A stretch of 42,755 nt of DNA from Actinomycetota bacterium (GTDB lineage: Bacteria; Actinomycetota; Actinomycetes; Streptosporangiales; Streptosporangiaceae): positions 1-42,755 of the forward strand of contig DAHVAN010000355.1 in assembly GCA_027314595.1 (NCBI GenBank), written 5' to 3'. Position numbers and translations under genes: made by a program. Shown piece after piece: positions 23,376 through 33,300 of the stretch (positions are counted from its first letter, which is position 1; every line of letters starts with the position of its first letter). The notes under the pieces are model-generated. The model did not search any database and was not told where the DNA came from. It saw only the letters and a program-made list of their open reading frames with translations.

Positions 23376-24101
23376 ATGACGCGCGCTGATCTCGACAAGC
23401 GGCCCGCCGAGGTGGCGGCCATGTTCGACGCCGTGGCCGACCGGTACGACCTGATGAACGACCTCCTGTCGATGGGCCAGGTCCGGCTGTGGCGCAAGCA
23501 CGTGCAGCGCATCCTGCGGGCCCGCCCCGGCGAGCGGGTGCTGGACCTGGCGGCGGGCACCGGCACCTCGTCTGTGACATTTGCCGCATCCGGGGCCGAC
23601 TGCGTGGCCTGCGACTTCTCCCTCGGCATGCTGCACGCGGGCAGCGCCAGGCTCGCGATCAAGGACCCGCAGCGGAACAAGACGCGGGGAAGGGTAAGTT
23701 TCGCGGCGGGCGACGCGCGCAGACTGCCCTTTCGCGACGGGGCTTTCGACGCGGTGACGATCTCGTTCGGGCTGCGGAACGTGCACGGCGCCCGCGACGG
23801 GCTCGCCGAGATGCGGCGCGTGACAAGGCCCGGGGGCAGGCTCGTGGTCTGCGAGTTCAGCCGGATTACGGTCCCGCCCCTGGATATGCTTTACCGGCGC
23901 TACCTGACCGGCGTCCTGCCTGCGGTCGCCCGGCGCGCGGCGCGCAACCCCGAGGCGTACGAGTACCTGGCCGAGTCGATCAACGGCTGGCCGGCGCAGC
24001 GGGAACTGGCGGACGTGATCCGGGCCGCGGGCTGGTCGGCGGTCCGGTGGCGCGACCTGACCCTGGGCGTGGTGGCGATCCACGTCGCCAGGAACCTGTA
24101 A
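23376..24101 (+). CDS. menG: Demethylmenaquinone methyltransferase
   Basis: The SAM-dependent C-methyltransferase that completes the menaquinone ring. The 241 residues begin [35 protein letters not shown], the UbiE/MenG signature of the N terminus. Motif I is [12 protein letters not shown], with the family block [12 protein letters not shown] and [12 protein letters not shown] later. The ATG at 23376 fits the family start, with GGGAGG about 9 nt upstream. An out-of-frame ATG four bases earlier opens only a 5-codon ORF. A small CCAG/CTGG stem follows cysN upstream, so this probably starts a new transcript. A MenJ-like reductase follows. Confidence 0.93.
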   Translation: MTRADLDKRPAEVAAMFDAVADRYDLMNDLLSMGQVRLWRKHVQRILRARPGERVLDLAAGTGTSSVTFAASGADCVACDFSLGMLHAGSARLAIKDPQRNKTRGRVSFAAGDARRLPFRDGAFDAVTISFGLRNVHGARDGLAEMRRVTRPGGRLVVCEFSRITVPPLDMLYRRYLTGVLPAVARRAARNPEAYEYLAESINGWPAQRELADVIRAAGWSAVRWRDLTLGVVAIHVARNL

Positions 24102-24160
24102 CCGGGCTCTCGCCGTCCTCTAGGGTGGGGGCGCTGAAAAGCCGCAGACAGGGCGAGGAT

Positions 24161-24166
24161 TAAACT
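24161..24166 (+). promoter_or_regulatory. Putative -10 box of the menJ-nuo operon
   Basis: TAAACT lies 14 bp before the Rex operator, placing the operator at about the transcription start. No convincing -35 is visible at 17-19 bp. Confidence 0.35.
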
Positions 24167-24179
24167 AATGGCAAAGATT

Positions 24180-24197
24180 TTGTGAAGCGCTTCACAA
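24180..24197. promoter_or_regulatory. Rex (redox-sensing repressor) operator
   Basis: TTGTGAAGCGCTTCACAA is a perfect 18-bp palindrome and fits the Rex consensus TGTGAANNNNTTCACA exactly. It lies 19 bp before the GTG of the reductase that heads the nuo operon. Rex, a Rossmann-fold repressor described in Streptomyces coelicolor, leaves its operators when NADH/NAD+ rises, and nuo is a known Rex target there. The rex gene itself is not in the window. Confidence 0.85.
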
Positions 24198-24216
24198 GAA
24201 ACCCAGGACCTGACAC

Positions 24217-25614
24217 GTGACCGAGCACGTTTGTGTCGAGAGCCGCCCGGACCGGCCGGGCGGCTCCGTCGCCAGTCCGGCCGGCCGGCCCGGTCCTCGC
24301 CCGTTGGCCCGGACCAGCCGGCCAGGCGGACCGCGAGAGGACGACGCTGACGTCATCGTCGTGGGCGCCGGCCCGTCCGGCGCCACCACCGCGTACTACC
24401 TCGCACAGGCCGGGCTTGACGTGCTGCTGCTGGAGAAGGCCAGGTTTCCGCGGGAAAAGGTGTGCGGCGACGGACTGACCCCGCGGGCGGTCAAGGCGCT
24501 TATCGCGATGGGCGTGGACGTCGGCCCGGATTCCGGATGGCTGCGGAACAAGGGGCTGCGCGTCATCGGCGCCGGCCTGCGGCTCGAGATGACGTGGCCG
24601 GAGCTGGGCAGCTACCCCGGTTACGGTCTGGTGCGCACCCGCGCCGCGCTGGACGAGACACTGGCCCGCCGTGCGCAGGCGGCGGGCGCCAAGCTCCTTG
24701 AGGGCGTTACGGTGACCGGCCCGGTCCTCGACGACTCGGGAAATGTCGCGGGAGTGGCCGCCCGCACCGGTTCCGCCGATGATGATCCCGAACGATCCGG
24801 GGCGCCTGCGGTCACCTACCGTTCCCGTGTCGTCGTGGCGGCCGACGGCAACTCCTCCCGCCTGTCGGTGGCCATGGGCCTGCGCAAGCGGGACGACCGC
24901 CCGCTCGGCGTGGCGGTGCGCACCTACTACAGATCGCCACGGCACGACGACGACTACCTGGAATCGTGGCTTGACCTGTGGGACGGCGACCGGCTGCTGC
25001 CCGGGTACGGCTGGATCTTCGGAATGGGCGACGGCACCTCTAACGTCGGGCTCGGCCTGCTGAACACCTCCGCCGCGTTCGGCAACACCGACTACCGCGC
25101 GCTGCTGAAGCGCTGGCTGAGGTCGATGCCCGAGGAGTGGGGCTACACGGAGGAGAACCGGACCGAGCCGGTGCGGGGCGCGGCGCTGCCGATGGGCTTC
25201 AACAGGACCCCGCACTACTACCGCGGGCTGCTGCTCGCGGGCGACGCCGGCGGCATGGTGAACCCGTTCAACGGCGAGGGCATCGCGTACGCGATGGAGT
25301 CCGGCGAGATCCTGGCGGGTACGATCGTCCAGGCGCTTGCCAGGACGACGCGCGAGCAGACCGAGCGCGTGCTGCTCGGTTACCCTCAGGCGCTGCAGGA
25401 CGCCTACGGCGGCTACTACACCCTTGGCCGGGTATTCGTGCAGCTCATCGGCCGTCCCAAGCTGATGCGGTTCGCGACCAGGCACGGCATGTCCCGGCCC
25501 GCGCTGATGCGGTTCGCGCTCAAGCTCCTGGCCAACCTGACCGATCCGCGAGGCGGCGACGCCGCGGACCGCCTGATAAACGGCATGACCCGACTCGCTC
25601 CGAACACGAGGTGA
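24217..25614 (+). CDS. menJ: Geranylgeranyl reductase family FAD protein, MenJ-like
   Basis: A 465-residue flavoprotein. The Rossmann FAD motif is DVIVVGAGPSGATTAYYLAQAG (GAGPSG at 50-55), followed by LLLEKARFPREKVCGDGLTPRAV typical of geranylgeranyl reductases. The second FAD block is GLLLAGDAGGMVNPFNGEGIAYAMESG. Mycobacterial MenJ reduces one isoprene double bond of the menaquinone side chain, and its gene lies near menG and grcC1; here menG precedes and a polyprenyl synthase follows the nuo block, supporting the same role. The first ~44 residues are a Pro/Gly/Arg-rich tail with no family match. GTG start; its AGGA site is weak. The next coding start (nuoA) is 46 bp away, so it probably co-transcribes with nuo. 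Confidence 0.85.
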   Translation: MTEHVCVESRPDRPGGSVASPAGRPGPRPLARTSRPGGPREDDADVIVVGAGPSGATTAYYLAQAGLDVLLLEKARFPREKVCGDGLTPRAVKALIAMGVDVGPDSGWLRNKGLRVIGAGLRLEMTWPELGSYPGYGLVRTRAALDETLARRAQAAGAKLLEGVTVTGPVLDDSGNVAGVAARTGSADDDPERSGAPAVTYRSRVVVAADGNSSRLSVAMGLRKRDDRPLGVAVRTYYRSPRHDDDYLESWLDLWDGDRLLPGYGWIFGMGDGTSNVGLGLLNTSAAFGNTDYRALLKRWLRSMPEEWGYTEENRTEPVRGAALPMGFNRTPHYYRGLLLAGDAGGMVNPFNGEGIAYAMESGEILAGTIVQALARTTREQTERVLLGYPQALQDAYGGYYTLGRVFVQLIGRPKLMRFATRHGMSRPALMRFALKLLANLTDPRGGDAADRLINGMTRLAPNTR

Positions 25615-25659
25615 GCCGATGCCTAGGATAAAAGACCACAGAGAGGAGGCGGAATAGCG

Positions 25660-26019
25660 GTGAAGTCATACATACCGGTCGTGGTGCTCGCCGTGCTCGC
25701 CTTCGGTTTCGCCGCGTTCTCTGTCGTGGTGGGAGCCCTCGCGGGACCCAAGCGATGGAACAAGGCGAAGCTGGACAGCTATGAGTGCGGCATCGAACCG
25801 ACCCCGCTTCCGCTTGGCGGCGGGAAGATCCCGGTCAAGTACTACCTGACCGCGATGCTGTTCATCGTCTTCGACATCGAGATCGTGTTCCTTTATCCCT
25901 GGGCCGTGACCTTCGGCAAGCTGGGGCCGTTCGGCCTCGTCGAGATGGTCGCCTTCGTCGTCACCGTGCTTATCGCGTATGCCTACGTGTGGCGGCGCGG
26001 CGGCCTGGAATGGGACTAG
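25660..26019 (+). CDS. nuoA: NADH-quinone oxidoreductase subunit A
   Basis: A 119-residue membrane subunit of complex I with three helices (5-27, about 62-82 and 92-112). The family stretch DSYECGIEP and KYYLTAMLFIVFDIEIVFLYPWAV are present, including the conserved Cys of the quinone-gate loop. GTG start; GAGGAGG lies upstream. First gene of a complete nuoA-N set. nuoB begins 3 bp after its stop. Confidence 0.97.
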   Translation: MKSYIPVVVLAVLAFGFAAFSVVVGALAGPKRWNKAKLDSYECGIEPTPLPLGGGKIPVKYYLTAMLFIVFDIEIVFLYPWAVTFGKLGPFGLVEMVAFVVTVLIAYAYVWRRGGLEWD

Positions 26020-26022
26020 CGA

Positions 26023-26592
26023 ATGGGCATTGAGGAGAAGCTGCCGAGCGGCGTCCTGCTGTCTACGGTGGAGAAAGTGGCCGGATGGGCGCGCGCCCGT
26101 TCGGTGTGGCCGGCCACCTTCGGGCTGGCGTGCTGCGCGATCGAGATGATGCAGACCGGCGGCCCCCGCCACGACATGGCCCGCTTCGGCATGGAGAAGA
26201 CTGGCTCCACGCCGCGGGAGGCCGACCTGATGATCGTGGCCGGCCGCGTCAGCCAGAAGATGGCGCCGGTGCTGCGGCAGATCTACGACCAGATGCCCGA
26301 GCCCAAGTGGGTCATCTCGATGGGCGTGTGCGCCTCAAGCGGCGGCATGTTCAACAATTACGCGATCGTGCAGGGCGTGGACCACATCGTGCCGGTGGAC
26401 ATCTACCTGCCCGGCTGCCCGCCGCGCCCGGAGATGCTGTTCGACGCGATCCTCAAGCTGCACGACAAGATCATGAACATGAAGCTGGGCCCGGACCGCG
26501 ACAGGCAGATCACCGAGCTCGAGCAGGCCCGGCTGACCATGCTTCCGCTGCGGGTCACGGCCGGAGTCGACCACCTGGGGAGTGAACTGTGA
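26023..26592 (+). CDS. nuoB: NADH-quinone oxidoreductase subunit B
   Basis: The 189-residue peripheral-arm subunit carrying Fe-S cluster N2, the last electron donor to quinone. Cluster ligands are the tandem Cys37-Cys38 in [10 protein letters not shown], Cys in [14 protein letters not shown] and Cys in [13 protein letters not shown]. Length and motifs are standard. Its stop overlaps nuoC (GTGA). Confidence 0.97.
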   Translation: MGIEEKLPSGVLLSTVEKVAGWARARSVWPATFGLACCAIEMMQTGGPRHDMARFGMEKTGSTPREADLMIVAGRVSQKMAPVLRQIYDQMPEPKWVISMGVCASSGGMFNNYAIVQGVDHIVPVDIYLPGCPPRPEMLFDAILKLHDKIMNMKLGPDRDRQITELEQARLTMLPLRVTAGVDHLGSEL

Positions 26593-27347
26593 CGCAGACC
26601 CCCGGCGAACCACCCTCTCCTGTTGGCCCAGGCCAGCCGGCCGCCGAGGAGAATGGCGGCCTGCCCGCGGCCCGGGGCGCGGGCAGGCTGTCCGCCTCCG
26701 TCGTGCGCAAGGGCATGTTCGGCGCGCACACCACCGGAGACACCTCCGGGTACGGGCGGCTGCAGGTGCACAAGCTGCCGCCGCTGTCGTCCGAGCCGCC
26801 GTACGGCGGTTACTTCGACGCGGTCGCGCAGGCGCTCGGCAGCGCGCTCGAGGGGGCCGGGATCGGCTTCTCCGACGCGATCGAGCGGGTGGTCGTGGAT
26901 CGCGGCGAGATCACGTTCCACGTGCGCCGCGACAAGCTCGTCGAGGTGGCGGACAAGCTGCTGCACGACCCGGCGCTGCGGTTCGAGATCTGCGCCGGCG
27001 TGTCCGGCGTGCATTACCCGGACGACGCGGGCCGGGAACTGCACGCGGTCTACCACATGCTGTCGATCACGCACAACCGCCGGATCCGGCTCGAGGTGAG
27101 CACGCCAGACGCGGACCCGCACATTCCGTCGCTGACCGGCGTCTACCCGGCGAACAACTGGCACGAGCGGGAAACCTGGGACTTCTTCGGGATCGTCTTC
27201 GACGGGCATCCGGCGCTGACCAGAATCGAGATGCCCGACGACTGGCGGGGGCACCCGCAGCGCAAGGACTACCCGCTCGGCGGGATACCCGTGGAGTACC
27301 GCGGCACGAAGGTGCCGCCGCCGGACCAGAGGAGGTCGTACTCATGA
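26589..27347 (+). CDS. nuoC: NADH-quinone oxidoreductase subunit C
   Basis: The 252-residue 30-kDa-type subunit of the peripheral arm, which packs against NuoD near the quinone site. The signature [27 protein letters not shown], then [43 protein letters not shown], is intact. The first ~45 residues are a Pro/Gly-rich actinobacterial extension. GTG at 26589 overlaps the nuoB stop, and its own TGA overlaps the nuoD ATG. NuoC is separate from NuoD, not fused as in E. coli. Confidence 0.96.
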   Translation: MTQTPGEPPSPVGPGQPAAEENGGLPAARGAGRLSASVVRKGMFGAHTTGDTSGYGRLQVHKLPPLSSEPPYGGYFDAVAQALGSALEGAGIGFSDAIERVVVDRGEITFHVRRDKLVEVADKLLHDPALRFEICAGVSGVHYPDDAGRELHAVYHMLSITHNRRIRLEVSTPDADPHIPSLTGVYPANNWHERETWDFFGIVFDGHPALTRIEMPDDWRGHPQRKDYPLGGIPVEYRGTKVPPPDQRRSYS

Positions 27348-28702
27348 CCACTCGCGTGACCCCGGGCGCCACCGAGGCCGACGAGGAGGCGGCCGAGGGC
27401 CGGGTCTACAACGTGGCCGGCCAGGACTGGGATCAGGTCGTCACCGCCGGCGACACCGACCGGTCGGAAAATGAGCAGATCGTCGTCAACATGGGCCCGC
27501 AGCACCCGTCGACGCACGGCGTGCTCCGGCTGATCCTGACCCTCGAGGGCGAAACCGTCGCCGAGGCCAGGGCGTCCATCGGCTACCTGCACACGGGCAT
27601 CGAAAAGAACATGGAGTACCGCACCTGGACGCAGGGCACCACGTTCATCACCAGGGCGGACTACCTGATGCCGCTGCACAACGAGACGGCGTACTGCCTG
27701 GCCGTTGAACGCCTCCTCGGCATCGAGGACAAGGTGCCCGAGCGTGCCCAGATCATCCGGGTGCTGATGCTCGAACTGAACAGGATCTCCTCGCACCTCG
27801 GCGGGGTCGGGCCGTTCGGCATGGAACTCGGTGCGACCACGATCTTCCTGCAGGGCACGCGGCTGCGGGAGAACGTGCTCGACCTGTTCGAGCTGATCAC
27901 CGGCCTGCGCATGAACCACGCGTTCATCCGTCCCGGCGGCGTGGCGCAGGACATGCCGCCGGGCGGCCTGGAGGCGATCCGCGACTTCCTGCGCAAGGCG
28001 CCGCCGATGGTGCATGACTTCCGCGCGCTGGTCGACGCGAACCCGGTCTTCAGGGCGCGCACCCAGGGCATCGCGTACCTGGACCTGCAAGGGTGCATGG
28101 CGCTCGGCGTGACCGGCCCGATGCTGCGGGCCACCGGATTGCCCTGGGACCTGCGCAAGTCCCAGCCGTACCTGGGCTATGAGACCTACGACTTCGACGT
28201 GCAGACCACCGGCACCTGCGACACCTATGGCCGGTACCTGATCAGGATCAACGAGATCGAGGAGTCGCTGAAGATCGTCGCGCAGTGCGTCGAGCGGCTG
28301 GCGGACCGCGACGTGCCCAACGACCCCGTGATGATCCAGGACGCGAAGATCGGCTGGCCGGCCCGGCTGTCGCTCGGCCCGGACGGCATGGGACCGTCCC
28401 CCGAGCACATCGCGCACATCATGGGCCAGTCCATGGAGGCCCTCATCCACCACTTCAAGCTGGTGACAGAGGGGTTCCGGGTGCCGGCCGGGCAGGCGTA
28501 CGTGCCGGTCGAGTCGCCCAAGGGCGAGCTTGGCTGTCATGTCGTCAGCGACGGCGGCACCAGGCCGTACCGTGCCCACCTTCGCGACCCCTCGTTCCAC
28601 CACATGCAGGCGGTCTCGGTGCTTTGCGAGGGCGGGAACCTCGCGGACGTGATCCCCGCGATCGCGTCGATCGACCCGGTGATGGGAGGCGTGGACAGGT
28701 AA
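27344..28702 (+). CDS. nuoD: NADH-quinone oxidoreductase subunit D
   Basis: The 452-residue 49-kDa-type subunit forming much of the quinone cavity. Landmarks are [17 protein letters not shown] with the quinone-site histidine, [32 protein letters not shown] and [13 protein letters not shown]. The C-terminal [15 protein letters not shown] and [35 protein letters not shown] close the family pattern. The ATG overlaps the nuoC stop (ATGA); the stop overlaps nuoE (TAATG). The frame is open upstream, but that part is shadow. Confidence 0.97.
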   Translation: MTTRVTPGATEADEEAAEGRVYNVAGQDWDQVVTAGDTDRSENEQIVVNMGPQHPSTHGVLRLILTLEGETVAEARASIGYLHTGIEKNMEYRTWTQGTTFITRADYLMPLHNETAYCLAVERLLGIEDKVPERAQIIRVLMLELNRISSHLGGVGPFGMELGATTIFLQGTRLRENVLDLFELITGLRMNHAFIRPGGVAQDMPPGGLEAIRDFLRKAPPMVHDFRALVDANPVFRARTQGIAYLDLQGCMALGVTGPMLRATGLPWDLRKSQPYLGYETYDFDVQTTGTCDTYGRYLIRINEIEESLKIVAQCVERLADRDVPNDPVMIQDAKIGWPARLSLGPDGMGPSPEHIAHIMGQSMEALIHHFKLVTEGFRVPAGQAYVPVESPKGELGCHVVSDGGTRPYRAHLRDPSFHHMQAVSVLCEGGNLADVIPAIASIDPVMGGVDR

Positions 28703-29469
28703 TGCCGTTTAGTGATGACGCACTGGACCGGCTGCGGGCGGATGCCGCCGAGATCATCGCCCGGTATCCGCGGGCGAGGTCCGCGCTGCTGCCGCTGCTG
28801 CACCTGGTGCAGTCCGAAGAGGGATACGTCTCAGCAGACGGCATCAGGTTCTGTGCGCAGCTGCTCGGGTGCACCGAGACCGAGGTGACCGGCGTGGCGA
28901 GTTTCTACACGATGTACAAGCGCAGCCCCGCGGCGCAGTACCAGGTCGGCGTGTGCACCAACACGCTGTGCGCCATCATGGGCGGCGACCAGATCTACGC
29001 CGAACTCGCCCAGCACCTGGCACCCGGCGATGGCGGCCACGGCCACGGCCACGGCGACATCGTCTCCGCGGACGGCAAGGTCGGCCTGGAACGCGTCGAG
29101 TGCAACGCGGCCTGCGACTACGCCCCGGTGGTCATGGTCAACTGGGAGTTCTTCGACAACATGACCCCAGAGTCGGCCAGGCAGCTCGTCGATGACCTGC
29201 GCGCGGGCAACAAGGTCACGCCGACCCGCGGCCCGGGGCGGCTGTGCACCTGGAAGGAAGCGTCGAAGATCCTCGCCGGATTCGGCGACGGCCAGGCGGC
29301 CGACGGCCCGTCGGCCGGCCCGGCGAGCCTGACCGGGCTCAAGATCGCCAGGGAGAACGGGTGGTCCGCCCCCCCAAGCGGGGGGGCACCGGGGGGTCGG
29401 CCCCCGGGGGCTGGCACAGTCCCCGCGCCGCAGGCGCCGGCGGGGGGCCAGGGGGGTTCCGAGAAGTGA
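28702..29469 (+). CDS. nuoE: NADH-quinone oxidoreductase subunit E, with His-rich loop and low-complexity tail
   Basis: The 255-residue 24-kDa subunit binding [2Fe-2S] cluster N1a through GVCTNTLC and VECNAACDYAP. Two departures from the usual form are visible. First, GDGGHGHGHGD (four alternating His-Gly) is inserted between the two cysteine pairs. Second, after the normal end (KILAGFGDGQ) a ~55-residue Pro/Gly/Ala tail is added, encoded partly by a G/C-run element whose 29368-29387 stretch can fold into an 8-bp stem with an AAGC loop. Starts inside the nuoD stop; ends GTGA into nuoF. Confidence 0.95.
   Translation: MPFSDDALDRLRADAAEIIARYPRARSALLPLLHLVQSEEGYVSADGIRFCAQLLGCTETEVTGVASFYTMYKRSPAAQYQVGVCTNTLCAIMGGDQIYAELAQHLAPGDGGHGHGHGDIVSADGKVGLERVECNAACDYAPVVMVNWEFFDNMTPESARQLVDDLRAGNKVTPTRGPGRLCTWKEASKILAGFGDGQAADGPSAGPASLTGLKIARENGWSAPPSGGAPGGRPPGAGTVPAPQAPAGGQGGSEK
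29378..29410 (-). repeat. G/C-run dispersed element, copy in nuoE
   Basis: A 33-bp stretch with three G-run blocks and a C-run (G7, CACC, G6, TCGG, C5, G5). It resembles the reverse complement of the tam and cysN copies, sharing GCGGGGG and GGGGGTCG followed by CCCCC. It overlaps a perfect 8-bp stem at 29368-29387 and falls within the non-conserved tail of NuoE. Confidence 0.45.
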
Positions 29470-30812
29470 CTGACACGCTTACGCCCGTCCTTACGGCGCG
29501 CTGGGGCGAGCCGGACTCGTTCACGCTGGCGGGCTACCGGCGGGCCGGCGGATACTCGGCGCTGCCGAAGGCGCTCGCGATGCAGCCGGACGAGGTGATC
29601 GCGGCCGTGAAGGCCTCGGGCCTGCGCGGCCGGGGCGGCGCTGGCTTCCCGACCGGCATGAAGTGGTCCTTCATCCCGCAAGGTGACGGCAAGCCGCACT
29701 ACCTGACGGTCAACGCCGACGAGTCCGAGCCGGGTACCTGCAAGGACATGCCGCTGATGATGGCCAGCCCGCACGTGCTGATCGAGGGCATCGTCATCAC
29801 CTGCTTCGCGATCCGGGCGGGCCACGCGTTCATCTACGTGCGCGGTGAGGTGCTGCACGTGGTCCGGCGGCTGCAGATGGCCGTCGCCGAGGCGTACCAG
29901 GCGGGCTACCTCGGCAAGAACATCCTCGGATCGGGCTTCGACCTCGAGGTCGTGGTGCACGCCGGGGCGGGCGCCTACATCTGCGGTGAGGAAACCGCGC
30001 TGCTCACCTCCCTCGAGGGGTACCGCGGGCTGCCGCGGAACCGGCCGCCGTTCCCCGCGGTCGAGGGCCTGTACGCGAGCCCCACGGTCATCAACAACGT
30101 CGAGTCGGTCTCGAGCGTCCCGTCGATCATCAACAACGGCGCGGACTGGTTCGCCGGCCTGGGCACAGAGAAATCCAAGGGCTTCGGGATCTTCTCGCTG
30201 TCCGGCCACGTCGCCAACCCGGGCCAGTTCGAGGCGCCGCTCGGCATCACGCTGCGCGAACTGCTCGACCTGGCCGGCGGCGTCCGCGCGGGACACCGGC
30301 TCAAGTTCTGGACGCCCGGCGGGTCCTCTACCCCGATCCTCACCGGGGAGCACCTGGACATCCCGCTGGACTTCGAGGGCGTAGCCGGCGCCGGGTCCAT
30401 GCTCGGCACCCGGGCGCTGCAGATCTTCGACGAGACGACCTGCGTGGTCCGGGCCACCCTGCGCTGGACCGAGTTCTACCAGCACGAGTCCTGCGGCAAG
30501 TGCACGCCGTGCCGCGAGGGCACCTACTGGATGACCAGGACGCTGCGGCGGCTGGAGAGCGGCAACGGCAGCGACGAGGACCTGGACAAGCTGATCGACA
30601 TCTGCGACAACATCCTCGGCCGCGCGTTCTGCGCGCTCGGCGACGGGGCGACAAGCCCGGTCACCTCGGCGATCCAGTACTTCCGCGACGAGTTCCTGCT
30701 GCACCAGAAGGAGGGCGGCTGCCCGTTCAACCCGGCGGCTTCAACCCTCTGGGCTGATTTGCTCAGCGGGCCCGGGAGGCCGGCCTCCCGGAGCGGCGGA
30801 GCGGATAGGTGA
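29466..30812 (+). CDS. nuoF: NADH-quinone oxidoreductase subunit F
   Basis: The 448-residue 51-kDa subunit that oxidises NADH with FMN and holds [4Fe-4S] cluster N3. NADH/FMN motifs are [25 protein letters not shown] and [21 protein letters not shown]. Cluster ligands are [12 protein letters not shown] and a later Cys in [15 protein letters not shown] start overlaps the nuoE stop. The last ~20 residues ([17 protein letters not shown]) extend beyond the usual end, and their DNA contains a perfect 20-bp palindrome. Confidence 0.97.
   Translation: MTDTLTPVLTARWGEPDSFTLAGYRRAGGYSALPKALAMQPDEVIAAVKASGLRGRGGAGFPTGMKWSFIPQGDGKPHYLTVNADESEPGTCKDMPLMMASPHVLIEGIVITCFAIRAGHAFIYVRGEVLHVVRRLQMAVAEAYQAGYLGKNILGSGFDLEVVVHAGAGAYICGEETALLTSLEGYRGLPRNRPPFPAVEGLYASPTVINNVESVSSVPSIINNGADWFAGLGTEKSKGFGIFSLSGHVANPGQFEAPLGITLRELLDLAGGVRAGHRLKFWTPGGSSTPILTGEHLDIPLDFEGVAGAGSMLGTRALQIFDETTCVVRATLRWTEFYQHESCGKCTPCREGTYWMTRTLRRLESGNGSDEDLDKLIDICDNILGRAFCALGDGATSPVTSAIQYFRDEFLLHQKEGGCPFNPAASTLWADLLSGPGRPASRSGGADR
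30772..30791. repeat. Perfect 20-bp palindrome at the nuoF 3' end
   Basis: CCGGGAGGCCGGCCTCCCGG is fully self-complementary, lies 21 bp before the nuoF stop and 28 bp before the nuoG ATG. It can cruciform or form a hairpin only with a tight loop. It might act in mRNA processing or be an insertion relic; no function is shown. Confidence 0.7.
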
Positions 30813-30819
30813 CGACTCA

Positions 30820-33300
30820 ATGACCGTGCAGACCACATCCACCGACACGGTGACCGTCACCATCGACGGCTTCCAGATCGCCGTGCCGAAGGGGACCCTG
30901 GTGATCAGGGCCGCCGAGATGATCGGCATCCAGATCCCGAGGTTCTGCGACCACCCGCTGCTCGACCCGATCGGCGCCTGCCGGCAGTGCCTGGTAGAGG
31001 TCGAGGGCCAGCGCAAGCCGCTGGCCTCGTGCACCACGGTGTGCACCGACGGCATGGTGGTCAGGACGCAGCTCACCTCCGCCGTCGCGGAGAAGGCGCA
31101 GCGCGGCGTGATGGAACTGCTGCTGATCAACCATCCGCTCGACTGCCCGATGTGCGACAAGGGCGGCGAATGCCCGCTGCAGAACCAGGCCATGTCCAAC
31201 GGCCAGGGTGAGACCCGGTTCGTCGAGGACAAGCGCGAGTTCGACAAGCCAGTGCCGATCTCCACCCAGGTGCTGCTCGACCGGGAGCGGTGCATCTCGT
31301 GCACCCGGTGCGTGCGGACGTCGGAGGAGATCGCCGGCGACGACTTCATCGAGTTCATCGAGCGCGGCCCGGACCAGTACATCGGCACCGCCAGCGGCAA
31401 GCCGTTCAACTCCTACTTCTCGGGTAACACGGTGCAGGTCTGCCCGGTGGGCGCGCTCACCGGCGCGGCCTACCGGTTCCGGTCCCGCCCATTCGACCTG
31501 GTGTCCACGCCCTCCGTGTGCGAGCACTGCGCCGCTGGGTGCCGGCAGCGCACCGACCACAGGCGCGGCAAGGTGCTGCGCCGTCTGGCCGGCGACGATC
31601 CGCTGGTCAACGAGGAGTGGAACTGCGACAAGGGCCGCTGGGCCTTCAACTACGCCACCGCGTCCGACCGGCTGACCACGCCGCTGATCCGGGACCCCGA
31701 CGGGGTGCTCCGTCCCGCCTCCTGGCCCGCCGCGTTCGCGGCGGCGGCCCGCGGCCTGACGACGGCGCGCGACGCGGCCGGCGACGGTCCGCGGGGCGCC
31801 GGCGTGCTCACCGGCGGCAGGCTGACGCTCGAAGACGCCTACGCCTACGCCAAGTTCGCGCGGGTGGCGCTGAACACCAACGACATCGACATGCGGGCCA
31901 GGCCGCACTCGGTGGAAGAGGAGCAGTTCCTCGCCGCGCGGGTTGCCGGACGCGACATAGAGGTCAGCTACGCCGACCTGGAGGCCGCGCCCGCGGTGCT
32001 GCTCGCCGGGTTCGAGCCCGAGGACGAGTCGCCGATCGTGTTCCTGCGGCTGCGCAAGGCGGTCCGCAAGAGGAACCTCGTGGTGTTCTCCGTCGCGGCG
32101 CTCGCGTCGCCCGGGCTGGCCAAGCTGTCCGGCACGCTGCTGCGCACCGTGCCCGGCGGCGAGCCTGCCGCGCTGACCGCGCTGGCCGCCCGGGGGAGTT
32201 CCGGGGGGCGGGCGGTCCCCCCTGGCGGGGAGGCCACCGGGGGAGTCGTCCCGTCCCGTGACCTGGATCGCGCCGCGGACCTGCTCTGCTCCCGCGGAGC
32301 TGTGATCCTCCTCGGCGAGCGGCTCGCCGAGGTGCCTGGCGCGCTGGCCGCCGCGGCGCGGCTGGCTGACGCCTCAGGCGCCAAGCTCGCCTGGATACCG
32401 AGGCGGGCAGGGGAGCGCGGCGCCATCGAGGCCGGCGCCATGCCCGGCTTGCTGCCGGTGGGCAGGTGGACCGGCGATCCGCAGGCGCGCGCCGAGGTGG
32501 CGCGGGCCTGGCGGAAGAGCGTGCTGCCCGCGACGCCAGGGCGCGACACCTCGGCGCTGCTCGCCGCCGCCGAGCGCGGCGAGCTCGGCGCGCTCGTCAT
32601 CGCCGGGGTCGATGTCGCGGACCTGCCTGACCCGGCCGCCGCGGTGCACGCGCTGGAGAAGACCCCGTTCATCGTGAGCCTGGAGTTGCGGGCGAGCGCG
32701 GTGACGGACCGCGCCGACGTGGTGTTCCCGGTGGCCGTGGCCGCCGAGAAGGCGGGCACGTTCGTCAACTGGGAGGGCCGCGGCGGGTCCTTCGGCGCCG
32801 CGCTCAGCGTGCCAGGCGTCCGGACCGACCTGTACGTGCTCGGCGCGATCGCCGACGATATGGACGTGCACCTCGGCCTGCCGGACGCGGCGGCGGCCCG
32901 TGCCGAGCTCGCCGCGCTCGGCAGGTGGCGCGGCGCCCGTCCGCTGGGCCCTGGCGTCCTTTCGACCCCGCCCGCCACGCCTGATGACGGCGAGCTTAGA
33001 CTCTCCACCTGGCACCAGCTGATCGACGCGGGGCGGATGCAGGACGGTGAGCCGTATCTCGCTGGCACCGCGAGGGACGCCGTGGCGCGGGTGTCCGCGG
33101 CCACCGCCGTGGCAGCCGGACTCGCCGATGGCGACAAGGTGACCGTGGCCACCGCGGCCGGGTCGGTGACCGTTCCCGTGGAGATCGTTGCCATGGCGGA
33201 CGGCGTGGTGTGGCTTCCCGCCAACTCACCCGGCTGCGCCGTCCGCGCCGGCCTGAGCGCGGGCCACGGGAGCAGGGTTACCCTGAGGAGGGCGGAATGA
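30820..33300 (+). CDS. nuoG: NADH-quinone oxidoreductase subunit G
   Basis: The 826-residue 75-kDa-type subunit. N-terminal [2Fe-2S] ligands lie in [20 protein letters not shown] and the next Cys. The N5 His/Cys cluster lies in [17 protein letters not shown], the N4 cluster in [14 protein letters not shown] and later CPVGALT, and an N7-type site in [19 protein letters not shown] to [11 protein letters not shown]. The rest is the molybdopterin-oxidoreductase-like scaffold without Mo function. A variable Gly/Pro segment ([18 protein letters not shown], about 460-478) is encoded by a G/C-run element. ATG 7 bp after the nuoF stop; ends ATGA into nuoH. Confidence 0.96.
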   Translation: MTVQTTSTDTVTVTIDGFQIAVPKGTLVIRAAEMIGIQIPRFCDHPLLDPIGACRQCLVEVEGQRKPLASCTTVCTDGMVVRTQLTSAVAEKAQRGVMELLLINHPLDCPMCDKGGECPLQNQAMSNGQGETRFVEDKREFDKPVPISTQVLLDRERCISCTRCVRTSEEIAGDDFIEFIERGPDQYIGTASGKPFNSYFSGNTVQVCPVGALTGAAYRFRSRPFDLVSTPSVCEHCAAGCRQRTDHRRGKVLRRLAGDDPLVNEEWNCDKGRWAFNYATASDRLTTPLIRDPDGVLRPASWPAAFAAAARGLTTARDAAGDGPRGAGVLTGGRLTLEDAYAYAKFARVALNTNDIDMRARPHSVEEEQFLAARVAGRDIEVSYADLEAAPAVLLAGFEPEDESPIVFLRLRKAVRKRNLVVFSVAALASPGLAKLSGTLLRTVPGGEPAALTALAARGSSGGRAVPPGGEATGGVVPSRDLDRAADLLCSRGAVILLGERLAEVPGALAAAARLADASGAKLAWIPRRAGERGAIEAGAMPGLLPVGRWTGDPQARAEVARAWRKSVLPATPGRDTSALLAAAERGELGALVIAGVDVADLPDPAAAVHALEKTPFIVSLELRASAVTDRADVVFPVAVAAEKAGTFVNWEGRGGSFGAALSVPGVRTDLYVLGAIADDMDVHLGLPDAAAARAELAALGRWRGARPLGPGVLSTPPATPDDGELRLSTWHQLIDAGRMQDGEPYLAGTARDAVARVSAATAVAAGLADGDKVTVATAAGSVTVPVEIVAMADGVVWLPANSPGCAVRAGLSAGHGSRVTLRRAE
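32190..32230 (-). repeat. G/C-run dispersed element, divergent copy in nuoG
   Basis: G5, AGTTCC, G6, then GTCCCCCC and GGCGGGG, in the same order of blocks as the nuoE and nuoH copies but with a short insertion. It encodes a flexible loop in the C-terminal half of NuoG. Membership is based on pattern and placement, so it is the least certain copy. Confidence 0.35.

Noticed and set aside
23372..23389. Five-codon ORF (MHDAR) starting four bases before the menG ATG
   Set aside because: It overlaps the menG start out of frame. The GGGAGG site can serve menG directly, so chance is the simpler explanation, though interference with menG initiation cannot be excluded.
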